Shown: positions 20,993 to 33,070, counted from the stretch's first letter. The stretch: 64,000 nt of DNA from Strigamia acuminata (GCA_949358305.1 OX442323.1:6508001-6572000), one strand, 5' to 3'. Program-made: numbers and translations. The notes: a model not told the origin generated them from the sequence alone.

Positions 20993-22417
20993 TTAAAAGC
21001 ATATGGGGCAGCCAGCATCTTCACAGCTTACTCGGGACACTTTCAACATGTCGCCTACGATGTGCACACATTCGAATTCGGGGTCTTGCTTTGCGTCGAG
21101 TTTGAACGCTTTGTTTGCGCTTTTCGTGTACGAGTCGATGTAGCTAAATTTGTATTTCACCTCGACTGAAAATGTAGAAAAAGATGTATCAAAATGTGTT
21201 GTTTGGATTTGTAATATTACGTGCAGAACAGTCTGTTGTTTCATTGGCGTTTTGCAGTGAGTCTTCTATTATGTAATCTCGGTCAATCAAGAGAATATTT
21301 TGGCCTTTTGTTTGCTTTGCAGCGGCCGCTTTCCATGCTTCCATTAGGGAGGTCTGTGTATCGGTAAACCTGTCAACTAAGATGCATTTGGCTTGTGATT
21401 CGACTTGACAGTCTAGATAAGAAATATAGTTAAGTTAACGACGTGTTTAAATATTTCCAGATTGACATTGCACATAATAATAATAAGGCAATTCTTGTGT
21501 ATAAAAATAAAATCAATTTTTTCAAATAAAAATGAAATCACTTTTTCCAATTAAAATTGCATTTTTTAATTCTAAAGTCCTATTTTTTAGCCCTCAAACG
21601 TGCATCACGATAAAATGCATTTTCAAGCAAAAAAAATGCATTTCTATGAGAAACATTTATTTTCAAGCGGACCAAATACATTTACAGTCAATTACCTCCC
21701 GTATTAACTTACTGCCTGTTTCGTTGTGCATTAAAAGACAGGGGAATGTCATATTATCACACTCTGTGGGCTTCGTTAACTCAGTTTGTTCATTTACAAC
21801 CGTTATACAATCTCGATCTTCATCCTCTTTGGGTTTACCCGCGTCTCCGCCCGAGCTCAGCGACGGCCATTTGGTTTTTCCATCCAGTGACTCGTATCTC
21901 ACTTCCGGGTCTAACGTCACCCCTGGAAAACACGCAAACATCACCACCACGCAAGAATAAAACACATTTAACAAATAAAATAAACCCACAAACCCGTAGC
22001 ATAAGAATCGCATTCGGTATCCTGGTGGTAAGTTTTAATCGTATCTATGAGTTGTTTTACGTCGAAATCGGTTCTAGGCACGGGCAATTTCTTCTTATAT
22101 TTCTTGCAGACTTCCTTCAGAGTGGCAATCGGACCTGACTTCGATTCTTTCGGTGTCAACTGCTGCACGTTCGCCTTTGTGAACGACTGCCCGGAACCGC
22201 CGCCGCCGCCGCCGCCGCTGCCGTAACCCGGCCATTCCGTCGTGCTCTTGGAGGACGACGCTGACAAAAACAATTTTTATTCACGATTTTTCTTTTTAAT
22301 TTCTTTTAATTTCTACGAATTCATACATGAAAACGCTCCACCGGCTGCATAGACGGCTATGAGAACTACGATGACAACCACCGCTATTATTACTAGGACA
22401 ATTATTATCCATTTCAT
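20993..22417 (-). CDS. Unrecognised membrane-anchored or secreted protein, 5 exons, 310 aa
   Basis: Exons (minus): 22417-22327, 22260-21994, 21922-21713, 21412-21221, 21165-20993. All junctions keep one frame, with GT-AG sites. The N-terminus is MKWIIIVLVIIAVVVIVV, a long hydrophobic segment that could be a signal peptide or type II anchor. It is followed by a Ser-rich linker, a Gly7 run (22197-22218 area), and a lumenal region with about 13 Cys and potential N-glycosylation sites (NMT, NET). The C-terminus is VSCEDAGCPICF. I do not recognise a family. The stop lies 37 bp beyond the polycystin stop on the opposite strand, so the two 3' ends probably overlap. Exon 1 is confident because the start gives an ideal anchor. 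The donor GTTTGT at 21993 is non-consensus but preserves frame. Confidence 0.65.
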
Positions 22418-24410
22418 AATGGTACTGAAAGTTGAAATGATAATTAATGGCGAATCCGGTAATGAAAATGAATTTTATTGCGGGTTTATAGCGAGGTTGC
22501 GAGTGTTTGACGGGCGTAAATTGATGTTAAATTGATTTTATTTGTACTTGGTTCCATCATCCTGTCTTGGTCGCTGTTGCCGATCATCCATGTTTGTACA
22601 TCAACTTGGGACGATTTAAATTGCTACAAATCGTCCTAGGTATAACAATGTGGTGTGCGAACAGAGAGAACTACTGATAGACGAGCTGCGCGCTGCACGG
22701 TGCCAAATGATTTTGCGTTGGGGAATTATTTATTAGGTTATTGGGTAGCGAGTTGTATTTTTCGTTTGTTTTTTGTTGTGTACTGATTTTCTGATGCCAG
22801 TTTCGGAGTTTTGAGGTTTTTTAGATGTGTGTTCACTTGTAAGGAAAAAAAATAGAAGTAAATTTAATTTATTACTTTATTAAATTTTAAATTTAGGTGC
22901 GTGAATTGAAGGAACAAAATAATAACGACATTGGCGTCAGTTGGAGAGCAGTTCATGCCCGACGAAATATGTCTCGTGGATGAATTGCTGAATGAAATTA
23001 GGCGCGGGTCTTTCAAATTGAAGAAGAGAGATCACTTTGCAATTAACGTGTCAATCACGTCATTGTGTTGTAATGAATCGTGTAAATAGGTGTTTTCTTA
23101 AGCGTGTAGTGTGTGTGTGTATACATATCAAGGTGTAGGCCTCATTAAATTTTTTATTTTTTATTAAATCATCAACTGTGTCTCCTCAACTAACTTAATT
23201 AAACATTCAGTCATTAGACAAAATTCATTGTTTGTTTTTCAGCGAATTGTAGGAATTATTCGATTTTTTACATTTTGATTTGTTGATTTGAGTCCGGGCA
23301 AAATTATTTTCAACTGAATCAGAACTGATGACGCTTTATTTATTATCAAGTTTCAGGTTTCTTCCACCAGATGGACCACGAGCGAAAGCAAAGATCAGAT
23401 TGGATTGTGGGAAGAAAACTGGCGCGGCGTCATGGTCGGCAGCTACGGCATTGGTAGATATTTTAAGCACTGAATCTTCGACTATCCACGATCGAAACTA
23501 GAGTTTGCTCAACGTCACAATGTATTTGGGTAAGTACAATTTCCAAATTTAAGAATGTACAACTGAATAAATCTAAAAAATCTGCTATTATAATTATTTG
23601 TAGAGACTGTCGACAGAATGCTGCTTCACCTTTGGATTCATTTAAATTATTTAATCAAAACTGCTCTTTTTCACATACAAATAATGAGATTTCGTCTTAA
23701 TTACTTCAAATTGACTAAGAAAAATAATGAAACTTGATGAATTAATATTGTTCTTTGGTTTTTGGCACTTCAGAAATTAAGATCTATCTAATAGTACACA
23801 TCTAAATTGAAGATTAATAGTAATTGAATTTTCAAAAATTTAAATATTTTACAGAGCTACGTTATGGCGTCGCTCGTTCATTTTGAACTTCAGATATCGT
23901 GTAACTTAACTTCTAGCTCCACAATGATACAAGTATCTCACGATGTGAATTTTGAGTATTTTCTGTTCTTAAAGCTTTATTGAAACGATTACAAATTCAT
24001 TTTTTTATTTTCTTAGCTCGAATCACTCGCTCGATTTCATTCCCGATTTGTATTTGATGCCAAACGAAATTTATTATACTTAGGTATTGTATGATAAATT
24101 TGTATAATTTCAAAGTTTTGATTATTTTTTTGAGGGAATTTAGAACAGCGCAGCTCTGAACACGGCATTCGGAAGGAATTCGGATCGCGGACTGTGGTGT
24201 CTAAACTCGTGATTCATAAAATCGACTCCAATTTGGTGGCATGGAACGGGAAAGCAGCTGCTCGTCACCTTGGTCGATTGCAGGGAAAAGTAATGGTTTA
24301 ATGGGTGATTTAATTAGTGATTTTTAATGGATTTGTTTGGCAGGAGGAACTGCGTGGTGAAAAGCGAGAGCATGTGCGCGCTTCTACAGTCGCTCATGTT
24401 TTTGTCGTAG
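22418..24410. other. Mostly non-coding gap upstream of the exportin-4 fragment
   Basis: AT-rich. Two exon-like stretches are visible but not assigned. 22941-23030 has a short frame reading DEICLVDELLNEIRRGSFKL between stops. 24174-24292 has a frame reading FGSRTVVSKLVIHKIDSNLV, bounded by an AG and a GTAATG. Either could be decayed exons of the exportin-4 copy downstream or of an older gene. No promoter or RNA gene is recognised. Confidence 0.4.
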
Positions 24411-24914
24411 GACGCGAAAAGAGAGCTGTTTGTGTTGGCCGGATTGGTGGCGAAGGAGAACGAGGCGATAGAACTCTATTGGAAACAGGTGTTGAACTTG
24501 TAGCTTCTAAACCCATAACGTTTTAGGGGTATTAGTACATTTTTCTTTTTTGTTTGTTCACTTTATCTTTCTGTTTTTTTTGTTGCAAATTTCTTATTTT
24601 TTACGTTAATAGTGATTTGTTCAGTGAGGTAAGACGGATTTTATGTTTGTTTTCTTTTTTATTACCATTTATTTGAGGGTTAGAAATTATTTCTTTATAT
24701 TTTTTTTTTATTTTGCAAATTATTTGAAATAATGTTTATTTATTTTATAAATTGTTAGAGTTTTAAACCGTTGCAAGAGATGTTCAAGGGCTTGATTTGT
24801 CGAGAGAATTTTGTGCGGGTCTATCAAGAGCAGATAGTCAAGAAGGAATTAACTCATTTGATGGATTGTTTTCATGGTAAGAATTGGCAGATCTTATTTT
24901 AATCGAATTTAATT

Positions 24915-25113
24915 ACTGTATTTCCGCAAATAATGGCCGCGGCTACTTTCAAGGGCGGCTCTTATTTGAACTTGTGGCCATTTCCGTTCCTTTTTACGTT
25001 AATTTTGCATTTGGAACAAAGAATGTCCAACGTTCATTTTGTTTCTTTTTCTGTTTTAATTGCTCTAATATTCGAGGGCGGCTACAATTGCGGCTTTTAA
25101 TTGCGGAAATATG
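24915..25113. mobile_element. MITE in exportin-4 fragment intron
   Basis: Inverted ends TATTTCCGCAAATAATGGCC (left, about 4918) and GCTTTTAATTGCGGAAATAT (right, about 25113) bound a 200-bp segment with GGGCGGCT repeats inside. It fits between the donor at 24877 and the acceptor at 25137. It has no coding content. Confidence 0.6.
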
Positions 25114-25394
25114 TTAATTTGTTTGTTTATTCTCTAGGAATCGTGAAAGGATGCGACGCGCAGAACGCGAAACTTATATTTTCATTTTATCACAATTACC
25201 AAGACATGGTGGAACAATATCTTCCAACTTTTCTGCGAATGTACAAAACGGATCCTCTGCTACCTCGACCCGTCCGAGTCGAAAATATTATTCGAATGTT
25301 GTCTTTCTGTGATACAAACTTATGCAAAATTCAATACGGGTAGCAAAATTGCTCATTTTTATCGAATCCTTATTGATTTGTTGATTGATTTTAG

Positions 25395-26263
25395 CAAGGA
25401 CGACTACTCCAATGGACGGGAAACACAATGCTGTGGGGTTGGCCTATGTCTGACCAACTCCCACAATCCTTAGCGCGATAAATTAGTACGCCACCTTGTG
25501 GTGGTAATGGTTAACAGTGTCAGCTGACATTAACAACCTAGTCAGGACAAAACAATTCATAAACTCGTGCACATTTCCAACAACAACAACAATTAGTTAT
25601 TTGGTTACTTACACATCCCACAAGGTAATTAAATAGGCTTATTTATTTAAAATGTGCGCCTGTATTTATTTATTTAATAAAAAACAAAAACTGACACAAC
25701 TAAAAATGTAAACAAATATTGGATTTTGATAGACTATCTTAGTCTGGTGTCTCCATTCAAACGAGGTTGAAAATCATACATTTTGAACCAACGTTAAAGA
25801 ATTTGTGTTAAATTGTACATTAATTTGCAATACACCAGTACAATATTTAATCTTTCAACTACTAAACAAATTAAAATCAAGTAATCATATGTCATTTTTT
25901 ATTTAAGTCTTCAATGCAAAACATTTACGATCGAACGCACATGTCCGTACCGACAATTACGTGCTGCACGCTTAAAAATATAACAATATCATTAAGATTT
26001 CATTTTTAATAATACCAGTACATTAATAATGCCTTACTTAACAATATTATCACTTACTTTTATTTATTAGAAGGCCTGTTTTCTTAGATTGGATTGCAAA
26101 ACTTTACAATCACTTGGGAGAACTTAGAGTGGAAATTGCAAATGGCTGCCAATCTAGTTCGAAAATACACCCCTGAAAATCGCGCTAAGGATTGTGGGAG
26201 TTGGTCAGACATAGGCCAACCCCACAGCATTGTGTTTCCCGTCCATTGGAGTAGTCGTCCTTG
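25395..26263. mobile_element. 869-bp TIR element inserted at a splice acceptor
   Basis: Its ends are apparently perfect inverted repeats of about 85 bp (CAAGGACGACTACTCCAATG ... CATTGGAGTAGTCGTCCTTG). They are flanked by a 7-bp duplication ATTTTAG (25388-25394 and 26264-26270). The duplicated ATTTTAG is the 3' splice site of the exportin-4 intron, so a TTTTAG acceptor now sits on each side of the element. The interior is AT-rich without a recognisable transposase. Terminal perfection implies recent insertion. The superfamily is uncertain: the CAAGG terminus suggests hAT, but the duplication appears as 7 rather than 8 bp. Confidence 0.85.
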
Positions 26264-27469
26264 ATTTTAGGTAAGCAATCGATCAGTTCGACCGAAGAAG
26301 AGGAGCAGTACGAAGATGTCTTACTGCTGATGGAGTTGCTTACGAATTTGCTGTCGAAGGAATTTCTCGATTTTAGTGCGTGCGATTCGGAGGAAAGCGA
26401 CGGACACGTTGTGTCGGCCGCCGACGTGACGCTCTACGGGCTCAACATTCATTACCGGAAGGGCTTTTCAAACGACTCATTGTTTCCGTCGAATTGGGTT
26501 TAAGAGAGTAAATGTTGAAATTGAAGCGAATTTAAATTGTTTGATAACGTTTTCTACGTTTCGGCAGATTCGCGTCGAACATTATGACTTTGTGTTTCGA
26601 CTTTGTGGCTTGTTTAACAACTTACATGACTAAAAACCATTTCAGGAATTATAGTTACGTCGCGCTGAAACCATTTTTGAAGGTAGGAAAGAAGTTGTAG
26701 TGGAATATTCGATATTTAATTGTTATTTCTTTATTTATAGATGACGTTTAATATCGTTTTGATGCAGAGTTTTGATTTTGATCTTGCGCAGTCGACGTGT
26801 GGCGCATTGTTTATGTTAATCTTCTTGTATCAAGTGGGTTTTATTTGTTTTTAAAAATATTTAGAATTTAATTTGTTTTGTTGTGTTTGTAGGACCAGTA
26901 TCAAGAAATCGTGGAAAGAATTTTGAGCAGTCAAGTGGACCAAGTTTGTTATCAACGATTGGGGAATTCGTTTAATGATTTGTTGGCGGGGGTTCAGTTG
27001 ATTGACGACAGGCAAAACCGAACGAAATTCCGTGAAAATTTTGAACGGTTTGTTGCTGATGTGAGGGGGTTCTTGTGTTTCAAATGAAATTGTTCCTGTA
27101 GTTTATTCAATTAAAACAAAATAATTTTTTTATTTTACTTGAGGGTTGGGTGATACATTTCGAATTACTAAAAGCTGCGAAAACTAAAGACAAAAATCAT
27201 AAATCGAGGATCATGCATGTTTCTGCCAGAAGTTAGTTTCAGATTGTAATCAATTAGAGAAGTTAATATTAGCGATTCGGACAATTGATAAAAGGAGAAA
27301 GTAAGTTTGAAATCACTTGGAACGTAGTTTGCTAAATTTTGATTTATCTTTGGTTTGATTTTGATATTTTTGGCTTTTTCTCAGTAGCTAGCATTATGCT
27401 CTGCGTCGTAGCTTCACTATTCAATGAGAAGAAAATGGCGATTTTGCTAGTTAGTATCAGCTTCATTGG

Positions 27470-28510
27470 AACCTTGCCTTTAGGTATCGTCCTGTTGCTA
27501 GTCGTACATCTCTGGAACTCTCCTATTAGTATTCCTAATGCTAGCTGTTGTACACCCTTCTGAACTCTGTCACTAGGTATTATTCTATCTCTAGTCACTG
27601 CAGACACCTCTAAACTTTACCGTTAAGTATTGTCCTGTTGCTAGTCTTTGTACATCTATCTGAACTCTTTTGTTAGGTGTCGTCCTGGAGCTGATCATTG
27701 CACACCCCTCTAGACCAATACCATTAGGTATTGTCCTGTCACTAGTCTCTACACATTCTTCTGGACCTATACCATTAGGTATCGTCCTGTTGCTAGTCAT
27801 TGCACACCCTCTGAACTCTTATCATTAAGTATCGTCCTGCTGCTAGTCATTGCACACCCCTCTAGACCAATACCATTAGGTATTGTCCTGTCACTAGTCT
27901 CTACACATTCCTCTGGACCTATACCATTAGGTATCGTCCTGTTGCTAGTCATTGCACACCCCTCTGAACTTTTATCATTAGGTATCGTCCTGTCGCTAGT
28001 CATTGCACACCCCTCTGAACTTTTATCATTAGGTATCGTCCTGTCGCTAGTCATTGCACACCCCTCTGAACTTTTATCATTAGGTATCGTCCTGTCGCTA
28101 GTCATTGCACACCCTCTAAACTCTTATCATTAGGTATCGTCCTGTTGCTAGTCATTGCACACCCCTCTGAACTCTTATCATTAGGTATCGTCCTGTCGCT
28201 AGTCATTGCACACCCCTCCGGATCTGTATCATTAGGTATCGTCCTGTCGCTAGTCGTTGTAGTACGTCACTGCGTCTAGCGACAGGACAATACCTAATGG
28301 TATAGGTCCCGAGGGGTGTGCAATGACTAGCGACAGGACGATACCTAATGGTATAGGTCCAGAGGAATGTGTAGTGACTAGTGACAGGACAAAACCCAAT
28401 GATAGAGTTCCAGAGGAATGTGTAGTGACTAGTGACAGGACAATACCCAACGATAAAGTTCCAGAGGAATGTGTAGTGACTAGTAACAGGACGACACTGA
28501 ATAATTTCGA
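27470..28510. repeat. About 50-bp minisatellite with an inverted half
   Basis: Direct units (core TTAGGTATCGTCCTGTCGCT then AGTCATTGCACACCCCTC) run from about 27480 to 28262. The same core then continues in reverse complement (AGCGACAGGACAATACCTAA) from 28276 to about 28500. The array is therefore a large imperfect palindrome centred near 28268. Units near 27950-28130 are almost identical, and the outer ones have diverged. Open frames here are artefacts. Confidence 0.85.
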
Positions 28511-30990
28511 TTGCAGTAACTAGCCACATTAAATTACCTCTTAACTACAGAACATTCACTAGTTAAAACAAGCAGGGATTTGTAATGCAGGGAAGCATTA
28601 CATATTAGACTTCTAAACCCTGTCTCTCTGTCCCTAAATAAAACACCAAAATAAAAGAAAATAAAGTAAATAAATACAAAATAAAATTTTTGGCCAAAAT
28701 AAAGCAACAACAAACATTATTAAGAATGTTGTAAACAACACATGGCAACCATTGGCTGATTCGGGGGCCAAAAAATTTTCCAGTTAAAGTCCACAGAAGT
28801 TCTGTGGAAATTAGGACATTTCGGCTGCATTTGAGTACTCAAACGCGGCCGAAATGTCCTGAAGTTTGCGTCCAAAATAACTTCGAAGCAATTTCACACA
28901 CTCGGCCGCAGAAATTAGGACATTTCGGCCGCGTTTGAGTACTCGAATGCAACCGAGTGTCTAAATTCTGGAGGACTGAAAATCAAGAAAACTTAATTAG
29001 ATGTTCGTTAGAATTCGCGTACACGAACGTACGGGTGACACAACACATACGTCTAATTTGGTGTAAATTTCCCCTTCGGTCGCCGATCGTAATGCTACTT
29101 TTTTTCGACCAAATAAAAAAAAAATATATACAGGCTGGTGCAGATTTCGATTTGGAATCGAATGAGCATAGTTTCAAAATTTATAAACCTAGTTTTGATA
29201 TAGAAAATAGTATTTTACATATCGCGACGAAGATTTCATGGCTCACGGGATCCGCCAGGTGGCGCTAGTACAATGTTACAACTTCCTGTGCAGGACGGAA
29301 GTAGTATTATTAGACGGCTAAAAGTGCACTAAAACCGGTTTATTAATTCAACCGGAGGTCCAAGAAATCTGAAAATACCTTACAATAATAATATAAGCAT
29401 GCTGAATTTAATGCCGTTGTCCGTTTTGCTCTAGCTGCTATAGTTTTTGCGGAATCGTTGACGACGGACGGACGGACGGACGGACGGACGGACGGACAGA
29501 CAGACAGAACCGTTTCATGAGACTTTCTAAACATCAGGTTTAGAAGTCTAAAATGATACCTGTTGGTACAACACAAACACACACACAAACAAAAGAACAA
29601 ATACTTCTTGACTGCGTTGAGAAGGAAGAGAATGAAACCTAAGAAGAAACAACAGTGACAAAGAACAAATGAAAACAACGATACAGACAGTAAGAAGGAA
29701 CAAAGAAATTCAAAGGGTCTGAATACAATGACAGGGACAGGACATGCAGAAACATAATTGTGGACTTTTTCGGGTTTTGACGGGCGACAACGTGTCTCCA
29801 GAGGGCGGGCGGACGTACACAAATACGTCCGATAAACGTTTTAGTATAAATAGCCAATCAGGGCTGTTCCGTGGTAATTGTCATATTTAAAACAGTGTAT
29901 TGTTGAATAAAGTTAGTTAGAATTTAACTAGCGTTGTGTGTGTGTCGCGGACCAGCGGATCCGCCTTTGGTTATTTTCGAAAGTCAGCTAGTCTCACAAG
30001 TCAGTTTGAGATAGTTTACATAATGATGGCACAAGCGTATTCAAGGAAAAAGGCAGTAGCTCATTTAGGATTAAATTACGTAACCGAATCAAGTATACAC
30101 AAGAGAAAGAACAATTAGCTTTGACGTGATGTGAATAATCCACACTAACCTAAACAAACAATACCAAAGTAGAAATCTGTAGCATAAAATTTTTATATTC
30201 ACTTTAATGTTAAATCAGGATAATATGTACAGCTACTGGATGCATTGCAACCAATACAACACGCTATACAATGAAAATACCAAACTGTTGACTCGTAACC
30301 CAGTGATTAGAGGAAACTTACCTCGTGTATGATTCCTTCTGTATTAAACTTGGTAAATAATTATTCAAAGTGTGGATTTATTGCCACGAGAAGAAGCACA
30401 GATTGCTTACAAGTTAGTGCTAATTCACACCTCTCAAGTTCGAAGCTAAAGAACTAACAACTGGACAATACTTGATTGCATGGTTAGGAATAATATCGTA
30501 AAAATACATGTTTAATCTAATGTTTTGTCTTTCTGGCCAGCCACTTGCTAGGTGCAGATGGCTCTACTCTCTTAACCGTTCTTCGTACTTTGTTCTGCCA
30601 GCACTAAGCCAAATGTTTGTTGTCTAACATTTCACAATCGTTTCACAATTAAATCCGAATTTACATACAATATCACTATAATTTATAAATATAAGAGAAC
30701 GAGTTTTTCTGCAGTCTATTTCTAAATAGCTCAATCTTATAAAAACGCAATTAACTCTAATTGAATTGCTTTTCTCACAATTAATAGTTCTCACCTGTTT
30801 GGTGAGTTTAAAACTATTTTCTAACTCTACATTTAAATAATAATAAAATAACATTTCCTTAATCGTCTTGTTGGATGATGGTGAGCAGTGAGTGGTGATA
30901 GGCTTCCCCCTCAACACCATCTTCGTGATGAAGAGACTTTATAGGATTTCACTTTAAGGTTTATTGATGACCACTGTCATACTGTGCACG
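28511..30990. repeat. Non-coding repeat-rich block; possible LTR fragment
   Basis: 28780-28950 holds two copies of AATTAGGACATTTCGGC with inverted counterparts (GCCGAAATGTCCT). 29459-29510 is a (GACG)n/(GACA)n microsatellite. 29845-29935 contains TATAAATAG followed by AATAAAG and a GTGTGTGT run, an order that would suit the R/U5 part of an LTR, but I could not find a partner LTR, primer site or pol frame. 30120-30990 is AT-rich and shows nothing I can name. Confidence 0.4.
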
Positions 30991-32200
30991 CACAAACAAC
31001 GACACGCAACTGACTTCGAATTATTTCATAATCATAAACAATAATATTTAATTTAGAAAACCAATAAACTTTTAAAATCAAATTGCTGTTAAAATTGCTG
31101 TTAAAACTCATTGTGCTGACTTTTCTGGTAGAAAATCTCATTCGCGGTGCTGGATTGGACTGGACTGGACTGGTGTTTGGCTTTTCCATTTTCGCTTTGG
31201 TCGAAAAACGAAATTTTTCAAGAGAAAAAGTTGTCAGAAAACTTGGTTTTTCGACCAAATTTTTGCACACATTTTACCATGTTTTTTCACACATTTTACC
31301 ACGTTTTGGCACACATTTTACCATGTTTTTTCACACATTTTACCACGTTTTGGCACACATTTTGCCAAGTTCTTGCACACATTTTTCCAAGTTTTTGCAG
31401 ACCACGTTTTGGCACACATCTGCGAAAAACCAAGTTTTCAGACAACTATTTCACTTGAAAAATTCCGTTTTTCGACCATATCTCTGCAAGCGTAACAAAT
31501 AGGCATATGCATGTGATATTTAATCGATTTTTTAGCCCATTTCCGATCGATTAAGCTCATTTCCGGCACTTTTTCAATTTTGGACCGATTTTGGCAATTT
31601 CTCCATAGGTTAGCCTTTGGGTTTTTGTCAAAATTAGCAAAAATTGAAAAACTGCTGGAAATGAGCCCAATCGACCTGAAATAATCGTCTAAATATCACA
31701 TACCTATGCCTATCTGTTACGCTTGCAGAGATATGGTCGAAAAACGGAATTTTTCAAGTGAAATAGTTGTTTAAAACCTTAGTTTTAGCAGATGTGTGCC
31801 AAAACGTGGTAAAATGTGTGCAAAAACATGGTAAAATGTGTGCAAAAATTTGGTCGAATAACCAAGTTTCCTGACAACTTTTTCTCTTGAAAAATTTCGT
31901 TTTTCGACCACATCTCTGCAACCGTAACAAATAGGCATATGCATGTGATATTTAATCGATTTTTTAGCCCATTTCCGATCGATTAAGCTCATTTCCGGCA
32001 CTTTTTCAATTTTGGACCGATTTTGGCAATTTCTCCATAGGTTAGCCTTTGGGTTTTTGTCAAAATTGGCAAAAATTGAAAAAGTCCCAGAAATGAGCTC
32101 AATCGATCAGAAATGAGCTAAAAAATCGATTAAATATCACATGCATATGCCTAACTCATACAGTTGTTGAGATATCTGCAAAAAACCAATTTGGAAAAAA
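30991..32200. repeat. Composite repeat family, copies 1 and 2
   Basis: Copy 1 (31196-31690) runs: GAAAAACGAAATTTTTCAAG arm, a short array of about 22-bp units (CACATTTTACCACGTTTTGG), an inverted arm ending TTCGACCATATCTCTGCAA, then a tail with ATGTGATATTTAATCGATTT and GATTAAGCTCATTTCCGGCA. Copy 2 (about 31730-32170) repeats arm, mini-array and tail in altered order. The same modules return at 33990-34960 and, tail only, at 36350-36780. It is non-coding; frames across it come from the periodic core. Confidence 0.75.
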
Positions 32201-32234
32201 GCAAAGGCCACTATGGAGTGAAATGGATATTGAC

Positions 32235-32460
32235 CATGGTGGCTGCGTGGTTAGGGTAGGCGATTGCTGAATGGTGTTAACGGGCTTGAATCCACAATTA
32301 GTTTTACGTTTTATTATTAATTTTTTTCAGTCTAAAAAAGAATAATCTAGTTTGTAATCATTAATCATTGCTATTCGGCGTAGCCTTGTGGTTAGAGTGC
32401 GTGGTTCGAGTGGTTTGGGTGCGGGTTCAAATCCGTCACTAGTTTTACTTTTGAAATTTA
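32235..32460 (+). repeat. Two tRNA-like units (plus strand)
   Basis: Unit at 32240-32305: a D-arm-like GGCTGCGTGGTTAGGGTA and a T-arm-like GGGCTTGAATCC. Unit at 32374-32442: TAGCCTTGTGGTTAGAGTG (strong box A) and GCGGGTTCAAATCCGTCAC (strong box B) 31 nt apart. A T-rich stretch follows each. They lack a convincing acceptor stem, so they are tRNA-derived repeats or tRNA pseudogenes rather than functional tRNAs. Confidence 0.55.
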
Positions 32461-32509
32461 ATTTTTCAGGTTTAAAAATGGCAATTTAAAGTTTATAAGG
32501 CTCAAACTA

Positions 32510-32620
32510 ACCGCCTCTGCTAAAAAGCACCGGTGGGAGCCGGTGGGAGGATAACCAATGCGCGCGGCTTCTGCTGGCGCGCCGCGGGTTCGCCTCCCCG
32601 AGTCGCTCTCCACGTTGGTC
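32510..32620 (+). repeat. tRNA-like unit, GC-rich
   Basis: GGTGGGAGGATAACCAATG (box A-like), then GCCGCGGGTTCGCCTCCCC (box B-like), before a poly-T tract. It resembles the neighbouring tRNA-derived units but is less certain. The poly-T/GAGGTTTTT tract that follows could be a Pol III-type terminator or simply repeat expansion. Confidence 0.4.
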
Positions 32621-32624
32621 AACT

Positions 32625-33070
32625 TTTTTTCAGTGTTTTTTTTTTTTTATTTTGCGGGGGTTTGAGGTTTTTGAGGTTTTTGGACGTTTTTTGAGGTTTT
32701 TCTAGTCTAGTCTCTTTTTGAGGTTTTTTGAGGTTTTTTGAGGTTTTTCTAGTCTAGTCTCTTTTTGAGGTTTTTTGAGGTTTTTCTAGTCATTTTTGAG
32801 GTTTTTTTTTAGGTTTTCTAGTCTAGTCTCTTTTTGAAGTTTGTTGAGGTTTTTCTAGTCATTTTTGAAGTTTTTCTAGTCATTTTTGAAGTTTTTTGAG
32901 GTTTTTTTTTTAGGGTTTTTGAGGTTTATTGGAGGTTTTTTGAGGTTTTTCTAGTCTAGTCTTTTAGTTTTTTTGAGGTTTTTCTAGTCTAGTCTTTTAG
33001 TTTTATTTGAGGTTTTCTAGTCTAGTCTTTTAGTTTTATTTGAGGTGTTTCTAGTCTACTCTCTTTTCTT
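32625..33070. repeat. T-rich minisatellite (GAGGTTTTTCTAGTCTAGTCTC)
   Basis: Words TTTTTGAGGTTTTT and CTAGTCTAGTCTCTTTTTG alternate irregularly for about 440 bp, with variable spacing rather than a fixed period. It is non-coding and lies between tRNA-like units. Confidence 0.8.

Larger units (their letters stand above)
24411..27087 (+). pseudogene. XPO4: Exportin-4 (XPO4) C-terminal fragment, frame-disrupted
   Basis: Exon-like blocks: 24411-24488, 24759-24876, 25138-25339, 26271-26517, 26568-26682, 26741-26833, 26893-27087 (TGA). The match to exportin-4, a nuclear export/import receptor (eIF5A, SMADs), rests on LLMELLTNLLSKEFLDFS, VSAADVTLYGLN, LPEGLFKRLIVSVELGL and the C-terminus YQEIVERILSSQ...FVADVRGFLCFK. 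Problems: family members are about 1,150 residues and only the last 350 or so are here, with no room upstream for the rest. The 25339/26271 junction is out of frame and meets an immediate stop. Between LYGLN and LPEGLF about 30 family residues are missing and the frame shifts. A TAG (24408-24410) abuts the first block. The last three exons are intact. Pseudogene or partial duplicate is most likely; assembly error or an alternative splice is possible. Confidence 0.75.

Noticed and set aside
21532-22138. Plus-strand ORFs opposite the 310-aa gene
   Set aside because: The minus-strand model has five consistent splice junctions and a signal anchor. The plus frames are shadows.
22936-23030. Short frame DEICLVDELLNEIRRGSFKL, resembling an actin-regulatory or formin-tail motif
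   Set aside because: Too short, bounded by stops, no linked exons. It cannot be tied to any gene.
29273-30000. Possible solo LTR (TATAAATAG, AATAAAG, GTGTGT)
   Set aside because: No matching second LTR, primer-binding site or defined ends could be found. Kept only as a remark.
29936-30118. 60-codon ORF MCVSRTSGSAFGYF
   Set aside because: No homology recognised, no splice context, and it lies in repeat-rich DNA.
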